Below, piece after piece: positions 29,250 through 42,834 of a DNA stretch of 64,000 bases (position 1 is its first letter; the number at the start of each line of letters is the position of its first letter). Below the pieces are notes generated by a model, which saw only the letters and a list, made by a program, of their open reading frames with translations, searched no databases and had not been told where the DNA came from. Where the stretch lies: NCBI GenBank assembly GCA_032207245.1, contig CM063503.1, forward strand, positions 105,928,756 through 105,992,755, written 5' to 3'. The translations under genes and the position numbers were made by a program. Source of the stretch: Pardosa pseudoannulata. Lineage: Eukaryota > Arthropoda > Arachnida > Araneae > Lycosidae.

Positions 29250-29615
29250 GGTTCTAGAGGATTAGGAGAATCCGGTAACATTTGTACAAGTTTGTATACT
29301 CTTAATTTGGCTAAGTCTGGCCGCTACACCGGACATGTATATTTATAACTACTATATAACTTAATTGTCAGTGTTCACCACAGCGAACGTTAATTATCTC
29401 AAAAATGGAAAATGATATATTTTTATTTATTTTCCAGAGATCCTAATGTCTATACAGACATGGGAAAATAACAGAAATAAAAAAAAAATATTTGAAAAAA
29501 CATCTTGTCATATTAAGGATTAATGTATATTGTATAAGGAACTCAAATACAATATGTCTTTTCTTTATAATATATTTATAAAAATCTGTCATTACGATTT
29601 ACATTAAAAATAATT
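29250..29615. other. unique spacer between TA array and satellite
   Basis: A short GC-richer patch (29262-29345) is followed by AT-rich sequence. No gene or named repeat recognised. Confidence 0.45.
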
Positions 29616-29617
29616 TA

Positions 29618-30920
29618 TATTCATTATAATTTATATCATGTATTTCAATTTATAAAACATACACACTTAAGGTAAGTACTCCATATGATGACAGAAAAAT
29701 ATTTTAAGCTATATATACATTGTTATACCACAATCATTGGAAGCGCACTATAATATTTAGCGGTTGTTTATTTTCATGTATATTTATTATCATTATAATT
29801 TATATCATGTATTTCAATTTATAAAATATACACACTTAAAGTAAGTACTCCATATGACGACGAAAAATATTTTAAGCTATATATACATTGTTATACCACA
29901 ATCATTGGAAGCGCACTATAATATTTAGCGGTTGTTTATTTTCATGTATATTTATTATCATTATAATTTATATCATGTATTTCAATTTATAAAATATACA
30001 CACTTAAGGTAAGTACTCCATATGACGACGAAAAAATATTTTAAGCTATATATACATTGTTATACCACAATCATTGGAAGTGCACTATAATATTTAGCGG
30101 TTGTTTATTTTCATGTATATTTATTATCATTATAATTTATATCATGTATTTCAATTTATAAAATATACACACTTAAGGTAAGTACTCCATATGACGACGA
30201 AAAAATATTTTAAGCTATATATACATTGTTATACCACAATCATTGGAAGTGCACTATAATATTTAGCGGTTGTTTATTTTCATGTATATTTATTATCATT
30301 ATAATTTATATCATGTATTTCAATTTATAAAATATACACACTTAAGGTAAGTACTCCATATGACGACGAAAAAATATTTTAAGCTATATATACATTGTTA
30401 TACCACAATCATTGGAAACGCACTATAATATTTAGCGGTTGTTTATTTTCATGTATATTTATTACATATAATTTATATCTGTATTTCATTTTAAACATAC
30501 ACACTTAAGGTAAGTACTCCATATGACGACGAAAAAATATTTTAAGCTATATATACATTGTTATACCACAATCATTGGAAGTGCACTATAATATTTAGCG
30601 GATGTTTATTTTCATGTAAATATTATCATATAATTTAAGTAAACAATTTATAAAATACAATTAAGGTAAGTATAACAGACAGAAAAATATTTTAATACTA
30701 TATATACATTGTTATACCACAATCATGGAAGCACTATAATTTTAGCGTTGTTTATTTCATGTATATTTATTATCATTATAATTTATATCATGTTTTCAAT
30801 TTATAAAAATATACACACTTAAGGTAAGTATCATATGACAAAAAAATATTTTAAGAAATATACATTTTTATAACAATATTAAATTTAATATGGAATTATT
30901 TTCATGTAAAAATACATAAA
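29618..30920. repeat. ~169-bp tandem satellite, eight copies
   Basis: The landmark GGTAAGTACTCCATATGA recurs with its GTAAGT at 29672, 29841, 30009, 30178, 30347, 30510, 30666 and 30824. The spacings are 169, 168, 169, 169, 163, 156 and 158 bp. Other shared words are TATACCACAATCATTGGAAG, CACTATAATATTTAGCGG and TTCATGTATATTTATTA. Copies 1-5 are nearly identical. Copies 6-8 are progressively shortened by many one- to few-base deletions and then fade out by about 30920. The unit has no long open frame. Confidence 0.97.
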
Positions 30921-30924
30921 ATTT

Positions 30925-32495
30925 TTCTCTTTTAAATTTTCTTGACTTTTAATTTTAATTATATCTAAGGAAAATATATCTTTTTAAAGAGTACATTAAA
31001 ATTTTATTCTTTTTCGTATAAAATTTTTCAAGTACATAGTCTGAGCCTTTAGAATCATTTTTAGTTTTGGACTTCATTTCTTACTGTAATAAAAAAAATA
31101 AGATAACAAAGAATTTCTTTGTATCTCTTGTTAGTAAATTTTATATTTGGGCTAATGAGGAATTTTTTTTGTAGCGTTAAGTATGTAAATATTTACATTT
31201 CAGTCTTAGAATTGTTAGACGTTTTTGTAGATAGTTTTGTAATTTTACACAAAGGTTTTTTTTGTTTACAAATAAAAATAAATATTCTAAAGAAAATATG
31301 CATTTATAAGGACATAAATTTATGGATCGCTGGTTCTGTTTTATATTGTTAAAACAGTATTTAAAGTATTTCATTAAATGTGGTTACTTTGGCGAAAGTA
31401 AAGTATCGTAGTTTATAAATAAATTCATTTTTTACTTAAGGCAATACAGATTACAAGACCATAATATATATATTATACATAAGTATAAATATTTTATTCT
31501 TTCTCAAGGTGACATAGAATTTTTAGCTGGTTAGTCATGGGCTTAAAATACAGCATTATCTTCAAGTCAATAATAAAATACCCCCAAAATTAAAAATCGG
31601 AAAGATTTGATTTTATCATCATCAAATTCTAGTGAATATGTTTATTCTTAGTATATAGAATATTAGCCATACTAATATTAATTTGAGTTCTGTTATTCAT
31701 TAAAGACATTTTATACTATGAATGTTTAAAATATTCCATGGAGATTTCTACCTGTCACACCTCTCAGAAATTCCTCTCATATTTATCTTTTTGGTTAGAA
31801 ATAAACTTTAAGTAAACCTATTAGTTTTTTTTATTTGTTGATTTTCTATTAATAAGGAATGTTAAAATGATCTGTGTGTGCAATATATATATATTTTCAT
31901 TGTTTTATTTTATTTCTATTATTAATTTCTTTGAACGTTATGATATAAACTAAGTTTCCCTTTACAGTCTAAAATATTTCATGTGTAAAATAGATGTACA
32001 TGAAAAATATTTTTTTCAAATCGTTTTTATAACAGGTAAGTTTGTTATAATGAAAGAAATATTATATTGTAATTTGTACCCCATTTAAGTAATCAATGAA
32101 TCATTGAATCCAGTAAGAATTTGATTGTTAAAATATATTAATTTTAATTTACAGGAAGTGGATTTTGGCTTATTTTTCTTTATTTGTATGAGAATAACTT
32201 AAGTTTTATATTTGATATTAACCTTAATGCATATGTGTTATAAATTTCCAGTACCAAATTTAACTTGAATGAAGTTACAATTAATTTCTTGAACATCTGT
32301 GAGATAATATTGAATTATTAACACTACCACGAAAGTTTCAGTATATATAAAACTGGAGGCTGGGTAAACATTACCCAGATTAATATGAATCTGCATTATT
32401 AATCAAAAAGTACACTGTACTTCTACATTATGACATTTGTTCAATTATTGTAATAATCCATTAAAAATTCAATTTTACAATGTAAAACAGTATAC
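30925..32495. other. unique AT-rich DNA, no gene seen
   Basis: Overlapping plus- and minus-strand open frames near 31119-31374 are AT-driven and unrecognised. No mobile element seen. Confidence 0.5.
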
Positions 32496-32503
32496 GTATA
32501 TGA

Positions 32504-33005
<502 letters not shown>

Positions 33006-33089
33006 GTCTAAAAAAGGGGTAGTTGGAAATTACTTGAGTTAAAAGCAATTTTAAAAGAGAACTCTTATAATAATAAATTAAATGGAAAA

Positions 33090-33310
33090 GACCCACGCTC
33101 GCGTATGCTTTTAATATATTCCGGTCAGGCGGAAGCGTTTAAAAACAGTTTCATGAACTTGCAAACAGATAATGTCAGTCAGCGAGTGGACATGGAACTG
33201 TGAACATCTATTCTACTCTTTATTCCACTCTTTACGAACAATGAAAATGGTGCAAGTTGCTCTCACATAGAACTATGAGTTAATAAAATTATTATTATCA
33301 AGAAGACTGT
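33090..33310. other. higher-complexity unique block, candidate conserved non-coding DNA
   Basis: The block starts with a GC-rich stretch (33090-33135) and keeps a balanced composition to about 33300. It is wedged between two microsatellites. There is no open frame. Function unknown. Confidence 0.35.
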
Positions 33311-33343
33311 TTTCCATTCGCATTTAATCTGGATCACGACATT

Positions 33344-33366
33344 ACACACACACATACACACACATA

Positions 33367-33430
<64 letters not shown>

Positions 33431-33432
33431 CA
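33344..33432. repeat. (CA)n-(TA)n compound microsatellite
   Basis: About 70 bp of CA repeats with TA interruptions, followed by a short TA run. Confidence 0.97.
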
Positions 33433-33766
33433 TAATATATGTTGTATATTTTCTACATATTGTTATTTTGCAGATAGAATTAATGTCTGGAGTTAGGTAA
33501 CCACTCTTGCAAGCTTAATAATGAGTTAATTTTCACATAAGCATATAATCTTCAGTATTATATTTTCATACAATTTTTTTATTTTCAATTTAGTTACTAA
33601 CATTTTCAGAAAGTTAGGCGAAAAACAGTTTTGGGATCAAAAGTAACCAATACGTTTTTCTAATGTTAATTTATAAAACTTAAATTACATTTCTGTCAAC
33701 AGTATATGTTATTCCAGAATTTTTAACCTTTGCATGTGTTCCGTCTTTAGTTCCGTAATTAGCCGG

Positions 33767-33781
33767 CCACTAGATGGCGCT
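33767..33781 (+). promoter_or_regulatory. CTCF-type insulator motif
   Basis: CCACTAGATGGCGCT matches the core bound by the insect insulator protein CTCF (CCA-SYAG-RKGGCGC type). It sits in a small GC-richer island (33751-33795) within very AT-rich DNA. CTCF sites mark chromatin loop or domain borders. The match to the motif is direct. Occupancy is unknown, and similar words also occur in some arthropod repeats. Confidence 0.55.
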
Positions 33782-33799
33782 CTCTATGATGCTATATTT

Positions 33800-36700
33800 A
33801 TATTAATTTTGATATGATTTGAGTGTTCTCGTGGAAACATTTCTGTGTTATTATGAAAACTTTAAAATCATTTTTTCATCGGATTTTACATTTTACTTCT
33901 TTTAATCCTAAAATTTAGTGCTTAATCATAACAATGTTTACTTCAAACCAGGATAAAACGCTAAGTCGCTATTTTTTATTTTATTTCCCATGGTTGATCT
34001 ATTTTTTCGTTTTCGGTTGTAATTTTAACCAGTACTGGCTATCTTAGTTTGGTTTCTAAAACTAAAATAAACTTATACAGCATGTATCAGCTTAATTCCA
34101 TTTATACTGTCACTTAAATTATTATGTTAAGGGAAATTCGATAATAGTTTACTTTTTTCTCAAATGCAGATACCCAAACAAGGAAATTATATCTGTATTA
34201 TATTATGACTTTGATGTAAATATATAAATAATAATGTGTACGAAATTAAAGGACAGGTTTAAAGTGAATTGGTTTTATACATATTTTTAGGATATTTCAA
34301 TATTCATTTGTAGAAATATTTGGAAAATGTTACACTGAAACTGACAAATAAAATACGCTGAGGAATTCAACTTTTCGAAAGAGTTTTCTTTGGAGCATGC
34401 AATGATATGGGAATCATATACCTGAAGAATTTAGTGTATTCTGTAATATTATATTGAAGAAAACCTTGAATTTCTAAAATAGATGTTTCAGACTGTTTTT
34501 TATCGAATATTTGCTCTGCTCATAGTAAACACAAAAATGAAAAAGCACGTTTCAGCCAATATCAGGATGCTTTGACTGAAAATAGAAAAATATATTGCTT
34601 CAGCATAAGAAAAACAAGCATTTTAGTACATAGATTTTATAAAAATTGAGGTTTAATGAAAATTTTAATAGCATGAGAAATAATCTTTATTGATAGTAAA
34701 ATTTTACTTTGTATATTTTTATTTGGTATTCTTAAAATAATTCTTATTGCTACTAGCAAAATTTTGAAAATGCGAGAATTATAAACAATAAAATAGATTA
34801 ATCTAGTAAAATCAAAATATATACACAATTTCTTCTTTATATTATAAAAGACGATTAAAATATGTAATCTTAGATATGATGATTCTAATTTTAACAGTTC
34901 ATCTTGATTAGATTTTACTTCGAGTATTATCAGTTCATTTCTAATTAATAATTATATTTTTGAAAATTAGTATGAATTATAATGTAAGTTATTCCTAAAA
35001 TTATCAAACATATTTTTCTAATTTTCATAAGGTTTACGTAATGCATTTACTTACAAACAGCTATATTCAATTGTTGAGAAATGTATCATATGGTTTAAAG
35101 TAACATTGTGAATGTTTTGGAGTTTTAACTATAATTACATAATTACTATGACTGAGGATAACTATAATTACAATTTACTGGATACTTAACTTTTATTATG
35201 AAACACTTAGCATCACCAAAATTAACACTATCATTGAACTAGCTTCACATGTTCGTCATTCTAGAATCTAGCTCCTTTAAAGTGTGATAATTCCAACGGC
35301 TAAATTGCCACCACATTTCCCCGAAAGAAAAGGTTTAAAGAGCCTTTTATCGTTCTACCTTAAAATGCATCGCCATCACATTTACTAACGAACACTATGG
35401 TGTACCTTGTTGAGATAGGATTTCCTCTAATTAGACATTACGAGACGTGACTAGACTTGAAATTCTTACCTATTTAATATGACCTTTCTCTTCTTAGACG
35501 GCTTTAGAAAATTTGAATCTCAAGCTTCACTTTCTTTTCTTTATTTGTACTTTACTTAAGATAGCGTGGCAATTGTCTTACACCTCTTAGAAAATCTGTT
35601 CAACAAGTGTTTCATTCTTTTGTTACGCTTCTTGAATTTGCATTCACACGAAACTCCTACAAGACGTTTATTGTTTCTCTTCTGGAACAAATTATTGCAC
35701 TTTTATTTTGATGTCTATGATGCATACTTTAACTTCATATCTTACTGCATAGATTTTGGATTCTTATCCCCCCAAAACAGAAGAAACAACGAAAACTATG
35801 GCCCTTTTCTCGAAAGTAAAAGAAAATTCAATGCATGTAAAGAAGCGGATTTTGCGTAGAACCATTTGGATCTGCAGGGAGCTTTTCAATAAAATGTTCC
35901 TAAACAAATGTTCAGATGTCTTTTCTTTAAAGCTGTATTTTTATTTTAAAGTTTCTATAAAGTAGAATTTCTAAGTATTCCGCCACCGTATTTTAGCGTA
36001 ACAAAAGACTTTTTTCGATGTTACTGTAGTACGTAAAATATATTATTTTACTTTATATTCCATTTATTTGAATATTTAAACTTTGTGTCATTTTAATATT
36101 TCTATATAATAAAAATATTCTCAAAAATTACATGAAATAAGGAGATTTAAATAATTATGTTTATAAAATAAATATATTAGCATACTATTTAAGAGGAAAA
36201 ATCGGGGAAATTGTAAATCACATATTCCAAACCTAGGTAATAAGAAGAAAATGAAATCTTTATTCGAATGTTTTCGACCTTTAACTGAAATATAAGATCA
36301 TCAATGCTTGTAGTAAACTCATTATATTTCTCTAAATTGTCTACATTTTTTTCATAAGAAATATCATTTTATTTTGATTTATATAACTAGTACAACTAAT
36401 TACAGCGCACTACATTTTGGTATTCTTTTTCTTCTATCCAAATTCAATTTCACTACATTCTAATGTTACATGTTAACAACATCATTGTGAAAAACTATAA
36501 TTGTCACTGAAAATTGTAATAATCTCAAGTTTAAAATGTTCTTTTTCGGGTATATTCCTTGTGTTTTTTATAACACAGAATAACGATTAGAGAACATAAA
36601 AACAAAAAACTTTAATTAATATTTTTAATTTCAAATATTTTTAACAGTTTTAGATATATACTGAAAATGTATAAATTATTAAAATGAATTGATTTTTATA

Positions 36701-38480
36701 ATTCAAAGTCTTTAATACCTTATAATTAATTGAGAATAATTTTTGAATCATAAATTGATTGAAATATTATTAAAAATCAATACCATTATTTATATTTTAA
36801 ATCTTTAAATCCGCTAACCATGTGCAGCGTTTTAGATGTCCTTCCATGCCCATCTTTTTTCAACAAATAAACCTCTCTTTTTATTGATGTATTGAAATTT
36901 TATTGATTTATTAAAAACAATATCATATTGAAGTTTAAACAAGAACATATTGAATGTTCTGTTTCGTTCTTGCAAATTCTATAAATGTGATGAACCAAGG
37001 AACCACTTCCCATTTTACTTTTCTGACATACTGTCCTAGGTTAAATATATATAATATAAAACATTTTAATGCTTAGATCCATTAGGTGCAAAGTATCAGT
37101 AGATAAAGTTATTAAAATATTGAAATTAATAAAATTTTCATAAAACTAAATGCAATGGAAATAAAATAAAAAGTTTATAAAATTTGAAGTTAAAAACAAT
37201 CATGATTATTTCTATCGTTTAATAAATACAGTAGTTTCGAATATGCATACAATAAAGAGTACTCAATGCAAAAGTGGGAAGCAAGTGAAAAAACATATTA
37301 ACCATCTTGCGTAGAGAAAATGATAATTACCGGGATAAAGACTGGATTTCTCAATCTAGTTTTTATATGACTACCCCAATATTTTTTCATAAAACTGATA
37401 ATGAAAAAAATATAGATATAATTTCACAGTCATGTGCTACTTAAAACCATACAATTCTAAACCACATCCATGTTTTAGAAACTCTGCAAATTAGAGATAA
37501 TTTAAAAAGGAAAGAAATAAACAGATTGTTAAAGTTAAATTGAACTACAAATAATGTACATATTTTGTCTAGGGGAAAGGAGTATATTAACTATTATTTT
37601 CTACTAACTATGAATGCTTCCAACAACAATTAACATTTTTATAAAGACTATCAAGTAATCTGTGAATAAAAATCACCATCTTATACATAAAACGAAAGTG
37701 CATTTTTTAATGCTCATTTTGGAATAAATATTTTAAAAATTATAAAATTATTAAAATTTTGTCATAAAACTGTAAACAAGCTCACATAACTGCATTAAAA
37801 TATAAAATAACATTAATAAATAAAACTAATAGCATGATAAATTTTTAATTAAACTGGTCTAAAACAAATCAAGCTTATTTTGAAAATCCACTTCACTCTT
37901 AATGTATCTACGACTAATTTCTTACAAAACTATGTCTCATCAAACCCAAAAATATTCTTAGTCTTAATTTAAATTCTTTCAAATAGAAAATTTTCAATGG
38001 AATCCAATCCACAATCTCTACTACTGAGAGTTAACTACTCGGCCCTCGTCAAGTCATTGAGCTTCACTCGCCTCGATTTTCAGAATGGTAGCGCTGAGGA
38101 AGGTGCAAACAGCGTATAACGTGGAATAAATTATCGCGTTATTAAGATCGATTTTATTATGAAAAATACATATTTTAAGACAGCATTTTCAACTACCAAT
38201 GCAAAATTTGCAGAAAATTGGGAATTGAACTTACTTTCATGGTGATTATATCGATATGTATGCCATATTATATCTTTTGAATAGTTGTTTAATTTATCTT
38301 AAAATATAAATGGTTTGACATACATACCAATCCCAAGCAGTACTCCTTCCCCATTTCAGGCTAGGGGATCACTTAGCCATAAAATAGCCGAGAAAATTTA
38401 GTGGTCATGAATTAGGAAATATTCAAAGGTAGCGTTGATACCATACAAAAGGACATGATAAGACCATCACTCTAAATTTG
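33800..38480. other. unique AT-rich DNA, no gene seen
   Basis: Long AT-rich run. A richer block at 35220-35560 is followed by a 97-codon open frame (35566-35859) and an overlapping 69-codon frame. I recognise neither and do not see matching splice or start context. Another richer patch lies at 37990-38130. The sequence before the SINE (38330-38480) is also mixed. No gene is supportable. Confidence 0.45.
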
Positions 38481-38487
38481 CGTAGAT

Positions 38488-38501
38488 AATCATTACTAAA
38501 G
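38488..38501 (+). repeat. left target-site duplication of SINE
   Basis: AATCATTACTAAAG immediately before the SINE head. It matches AATCATGACTAAAG right after its tail at 13 of 14 positions. Confidence 0.85.
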
Positions 38502-38849
38502 AGAGCCGAGGTAACTTAGTCGGCAAAGGCAACGATTTCGTAACTAAAAGGTTACGGGTTCGGAACCCGAGCCGGCGTAAAATTCGCCGTGTTCGCTAAT
38601 GGTGACTGAGACAAGTAAAATATGTTCATGGTCACAATGTCCTCCAAGTACTCAATTAATACATCTGGGGGTGGCAGACTAAGTCTCTGGGTGTTCTACT
38701 TGGTCCCTGCTTAAAAATTATGGGGACCCACTTCAGCATAAGTCGTAATTTCCCCCTTGATGTGTTCGAAACGAAAGGAGCACTCCTTCGCCATAAGTAC
38801 AGTAGCCTCCAGAACGTGGTTTGATCAAGTGTGATAAGTCGACAACAAC
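38502..38849 (+). mobile_element. tRNA-Thr-like SINE, family A, copy 2
   Basis: The head is tRNA-derived, with box A-like TAACTTAGTCGG (38512-38523), an anticodon-loop-like TTCGTAA (38537-38543, anticodon CGT, threonine), and a box B GGTTCGGAACC (38557-38567). The unrelated body runs to about 38835 and ends in an ACAACAACA tail. RNA polymerase III would transcribe such an element from boxes A and B, and it would depend on a LINE for retrotransposition. It is flanked by a 14-bp direct repeat with one mismatch, which proves insertion by target-primed reverse transcription and fixes both ends. The copy at 10160-10518 is the same family in the opposite orientation. There is no coding capacity. 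Family name unknown to me. Confidence 0.93.
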
Positions 38850-38863
38850 AATCATGACTAAAG
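38850..38863 (+). repeat. right target-site duplication of SINE
   Basis: AATCATGACTAAAG directly after the AAC-rich tail. It pairs with 38488-38501. Confidence 0.85.
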
Positions 38864-41800
38864 AAAAAATAATTCTTAACAATAATGTTAGCTTACATTC
38901 AATTTAAATTTCGTACGTTTAAAGTATGAAAAAACATGAAGCAAAGAAGTTAGAAACTGTAAGCACCTATTATTTTCTGATACTCACAATAATCATAAAT
39001 TAAAAAGAAAAGATTGGACGCAGGAACTTAATAAGGAGTTAAGGAATTCATAAAGAGAACGCGTCAAACAATTTAAGGATAGAGTTAAATTAAAAGTAAC
39101 ATTAAGGGAGGAGAGATGTCCTATTCCTATTAGGTTTTTGGCAATAATCATAATCAGGCGATTATGTAATGATATTGATTGAAGGTTATTTAAAATATTA
39201 TAATAATTGTTTAGAATTTTGACACATGAATATTCAATTGTAGAGATATTGAATCTTCTACGACTTACATGGTTAGGTATATAAAGGGGCGCTTTATCTT
39301 TTGTTGTTTTGGAAGGGGGGATTTAATTTGAGGGTAATAATATCCCAAGTTGTTATTAATAATTTTAGAATAAAATTTTTATCAGCAAGTTGTCAAAAAT
39401 TTTAAACGTAACATATGATATCACGCGACACACAAGTTCTGTATTTCTTTTCACAATAAAGCGATACAGCCGTCACAATAATCTATAACTTGGAAAAAAA
39501 ATGAAAATGTTAACCTCCATTTTATAGAGCTTTACGTGTTAGTAAGACTTTTTCATGAATAAAAAGTGCAAGAAGTTGTAAAACATTGGCAACTCTTGAG
39601 GCACTTATGTTTAAGATCTCTTAAGAAAATGCAGGAAGTAAATGGAATATTTCACTCTTAGTTGTATTTCCATTAGTGTTTCCATTCAAAGGTTTCTTTT
39701 AACAATTCGCTTGAAACTTAACAAACTATGTTTTCACCTGCTTATCTTCTCATATTGAATGTTTTTTTAACATGTAGAAAGAATGTTTTATTATTTAAAT
39801 TTGCTGTGTAATGTACTTTATTAAAATGTGAACAAGTATTTAGTTTGACAGAGTAACATAAAACTTGCATATTTAGCTTTTTGTAGGGTGATATTTTTTG
39901 CAACATTACTCCTTACAAAGATCAGACTATATATTTTTAATAATTTTATCAACCTTAAGATATATTCTTTAATATAACATTTTAGATATTTCATAAATAA
40001 CCGTCTGAACTAAGAATGAGTTGTTATTAAACGGAAGACTGGAATGAAAGTTTTATTTAAAAACAATGACAAAAAATTAAAATCATTTGAAAAAGAAAGT
40101 ATTTTAATGTTTTTTATGCTAATATTAAATGATAATGTCCAGTGAAATGGGATTTAGGTAAGAAGAAGTATTTTTTGCATTTTGTAAAACATACAATTTT
40201 TACATTGAAGTAAACAAACAACTAAGTGTTTCTATTTTCCAACGGTTACCTTAAAAATTCTATATTTGTATGTATATTTAAGTGTACACAAACCGTACAT
40301 TTATATAAATGTGTGAATTTACTTAAGTATTTAAAAGGGTCAAATATAAAAAATTATTAATATCAAAATAATCTCTGATATTATCCTTTAAAAATATCAA
40401 TAATGTAACTTTTTTTTCATATCACATCATTTAAAAAAAAAGGTTCTAACTTCATCATAGTATGTCGGAATGAATGTATATTTTTTTATTTTATAGAAGA
40501 ATAGAGCCAAAATTAAGCAAAAAGAATTTTCAAATTTTAAATTAAATACTAGAAATGTTACATAAGTAACATTACCTTCAAATTTCCCTAACGGATTAAA
40601 GAACTAAATTTAGAGACAAATTTTAACAGGTATCATTTTTTTAACAAATTTGATTTGATGAAATCTAATTTTTCAGTGTTTATGTTTCGTTATATGTGTA
40701 AAAAATGTTATTAAAATTAACATATGAGATACCTTTATACGTTTTAAATAACATTTCCCTCACAAAAATATTTAATTTTTGACTAGAGATATTTTTGTTT
40801 ACTATATGAACTTCTAAAAGGCAGTTTTATTTACAATTCTGCATATAAGAGGAATGTATTTATTTTACAACTGTTGAAGATTAAAATAATTACATTTCCT
40901 TATTTTTATGCCTGTTGCAAAAAATATAGAATTAATTCAGCATTGATAATAGGAATAACATTAAAATTCATGCACATTGTTTATACTTTATGGAAACGAT
41001 TATGTATACTTTTTCTTTATTGCATTTTACAATAATATTTTGTAAGGTCAGGATAATTTTCTGATCATAAAATAATTAGTTCTAAAATTAGTATAAATAT
41101 ATATATTTTGTAAGTAGTACATAAACATGATATGTGACTCGCACATTATATAACTGCTGTTTCTGAGAATAAACTGTCATTTTTAAGAATGTATAAACTG
41201 GTGTAAATATCAACAATATTGCATTTATAAAACTTAATTATATTGTTGAAAATAATAGAATGGCCAACGGAATCAAAAAATGAAAATGAATAACTTTGAA
41301 ACCATACCTTACGATATCAAGGCGGTTCAACTGTAAGTATAAATCATAGAAAAAAATATGAAGAAAGTCTTGCCGACCAAGTTTTTAAGATGTTTCTAAG
41401 ATGAGTAGCTCTTAAAAATTCGAAATTTTTAACACTTATAGTGGCATGAGTGTGTTTATATGATTAGACTAAAGCCCCCCATTTAACTATATGTTATGCC
41501 ATTCTCACTGTATAAAAAGGTTTATAAGGGACTTATCATATTACATTTTATTAGATAAAAATATGTAATAAAATAAAATTTAATGTCTTTATTAGGAGGA
41601 TTTTTATTACAAATGGAAATTTAAAAGTCAAAAAGATTGAAATAGGACCAAAATTAATTTTCATAATTTGAAAATCAAACAACAGAACATTTCAGAAAGT
41701 CTAAACTTATCTGTAAAGGGACATGTGGATAAATGTGAAATTTATATGGGAAAACTCGCTAGCCACACATCAAAGTTACCTACTACTTATTTGGAAAAGA

Positions 41801-42200
41801 ATGAATTAAATTTGTTAAATAGCAATGTGTATCACAGTAAATAAAAAACTTCAAAAATCTTATAATGCTTCTCCAGTTGACACTGCACTTTCGGTTTATA
41901 AAAAACGGTATTCACTAAAAGTGTATCCATTTTGAAAAAAAAAAGGCGGAAAGAATAGAAAAAAAATTGTGTTCAGTAAAAAATTCTATCTAAATTTTAA
42001 GAAAAGAATAACTGGTAGAAGATAGAAACGAACCGACGAGAAAAGAAGGTGTTTATACATAAAAATTAACTACCAAACAAAACTTCTGTGTGGAAAAAAG
42101 GTGCATTTGCACGTAATAAGACAATGTGTCAAACTTGCTATATATTCGAAACTATCAACCCTACCATCAAAACAGGTAAAATGATGTCTAGATAACAGAG
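38864..42200. other. unique AT-rich DNA, no gene seen
   Basis: A short G-run (39312-39319) lies in a slightly richer patch. Otherwise AT-rich single-copy sequence with no supportable feature. Confidence 0.5.
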
Positions 42201-42203
42201 GAA

Positions 42204-42833
<630 letters not shown>

Positions 42834-42834
42834 C

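Noticed and set aside
35566..35965. Overlapping 97- and 69-codon open frames
   Set aside because: Two frames overlap, neither resembles a known protein, and the hydrophobic content follows from T-rich DNA.
38502..38575. Functional tRNA-Thr gene
   Set aside because: It is the head of a SINE with a body, tail and target-site duplication. The acceptor stem does not close.
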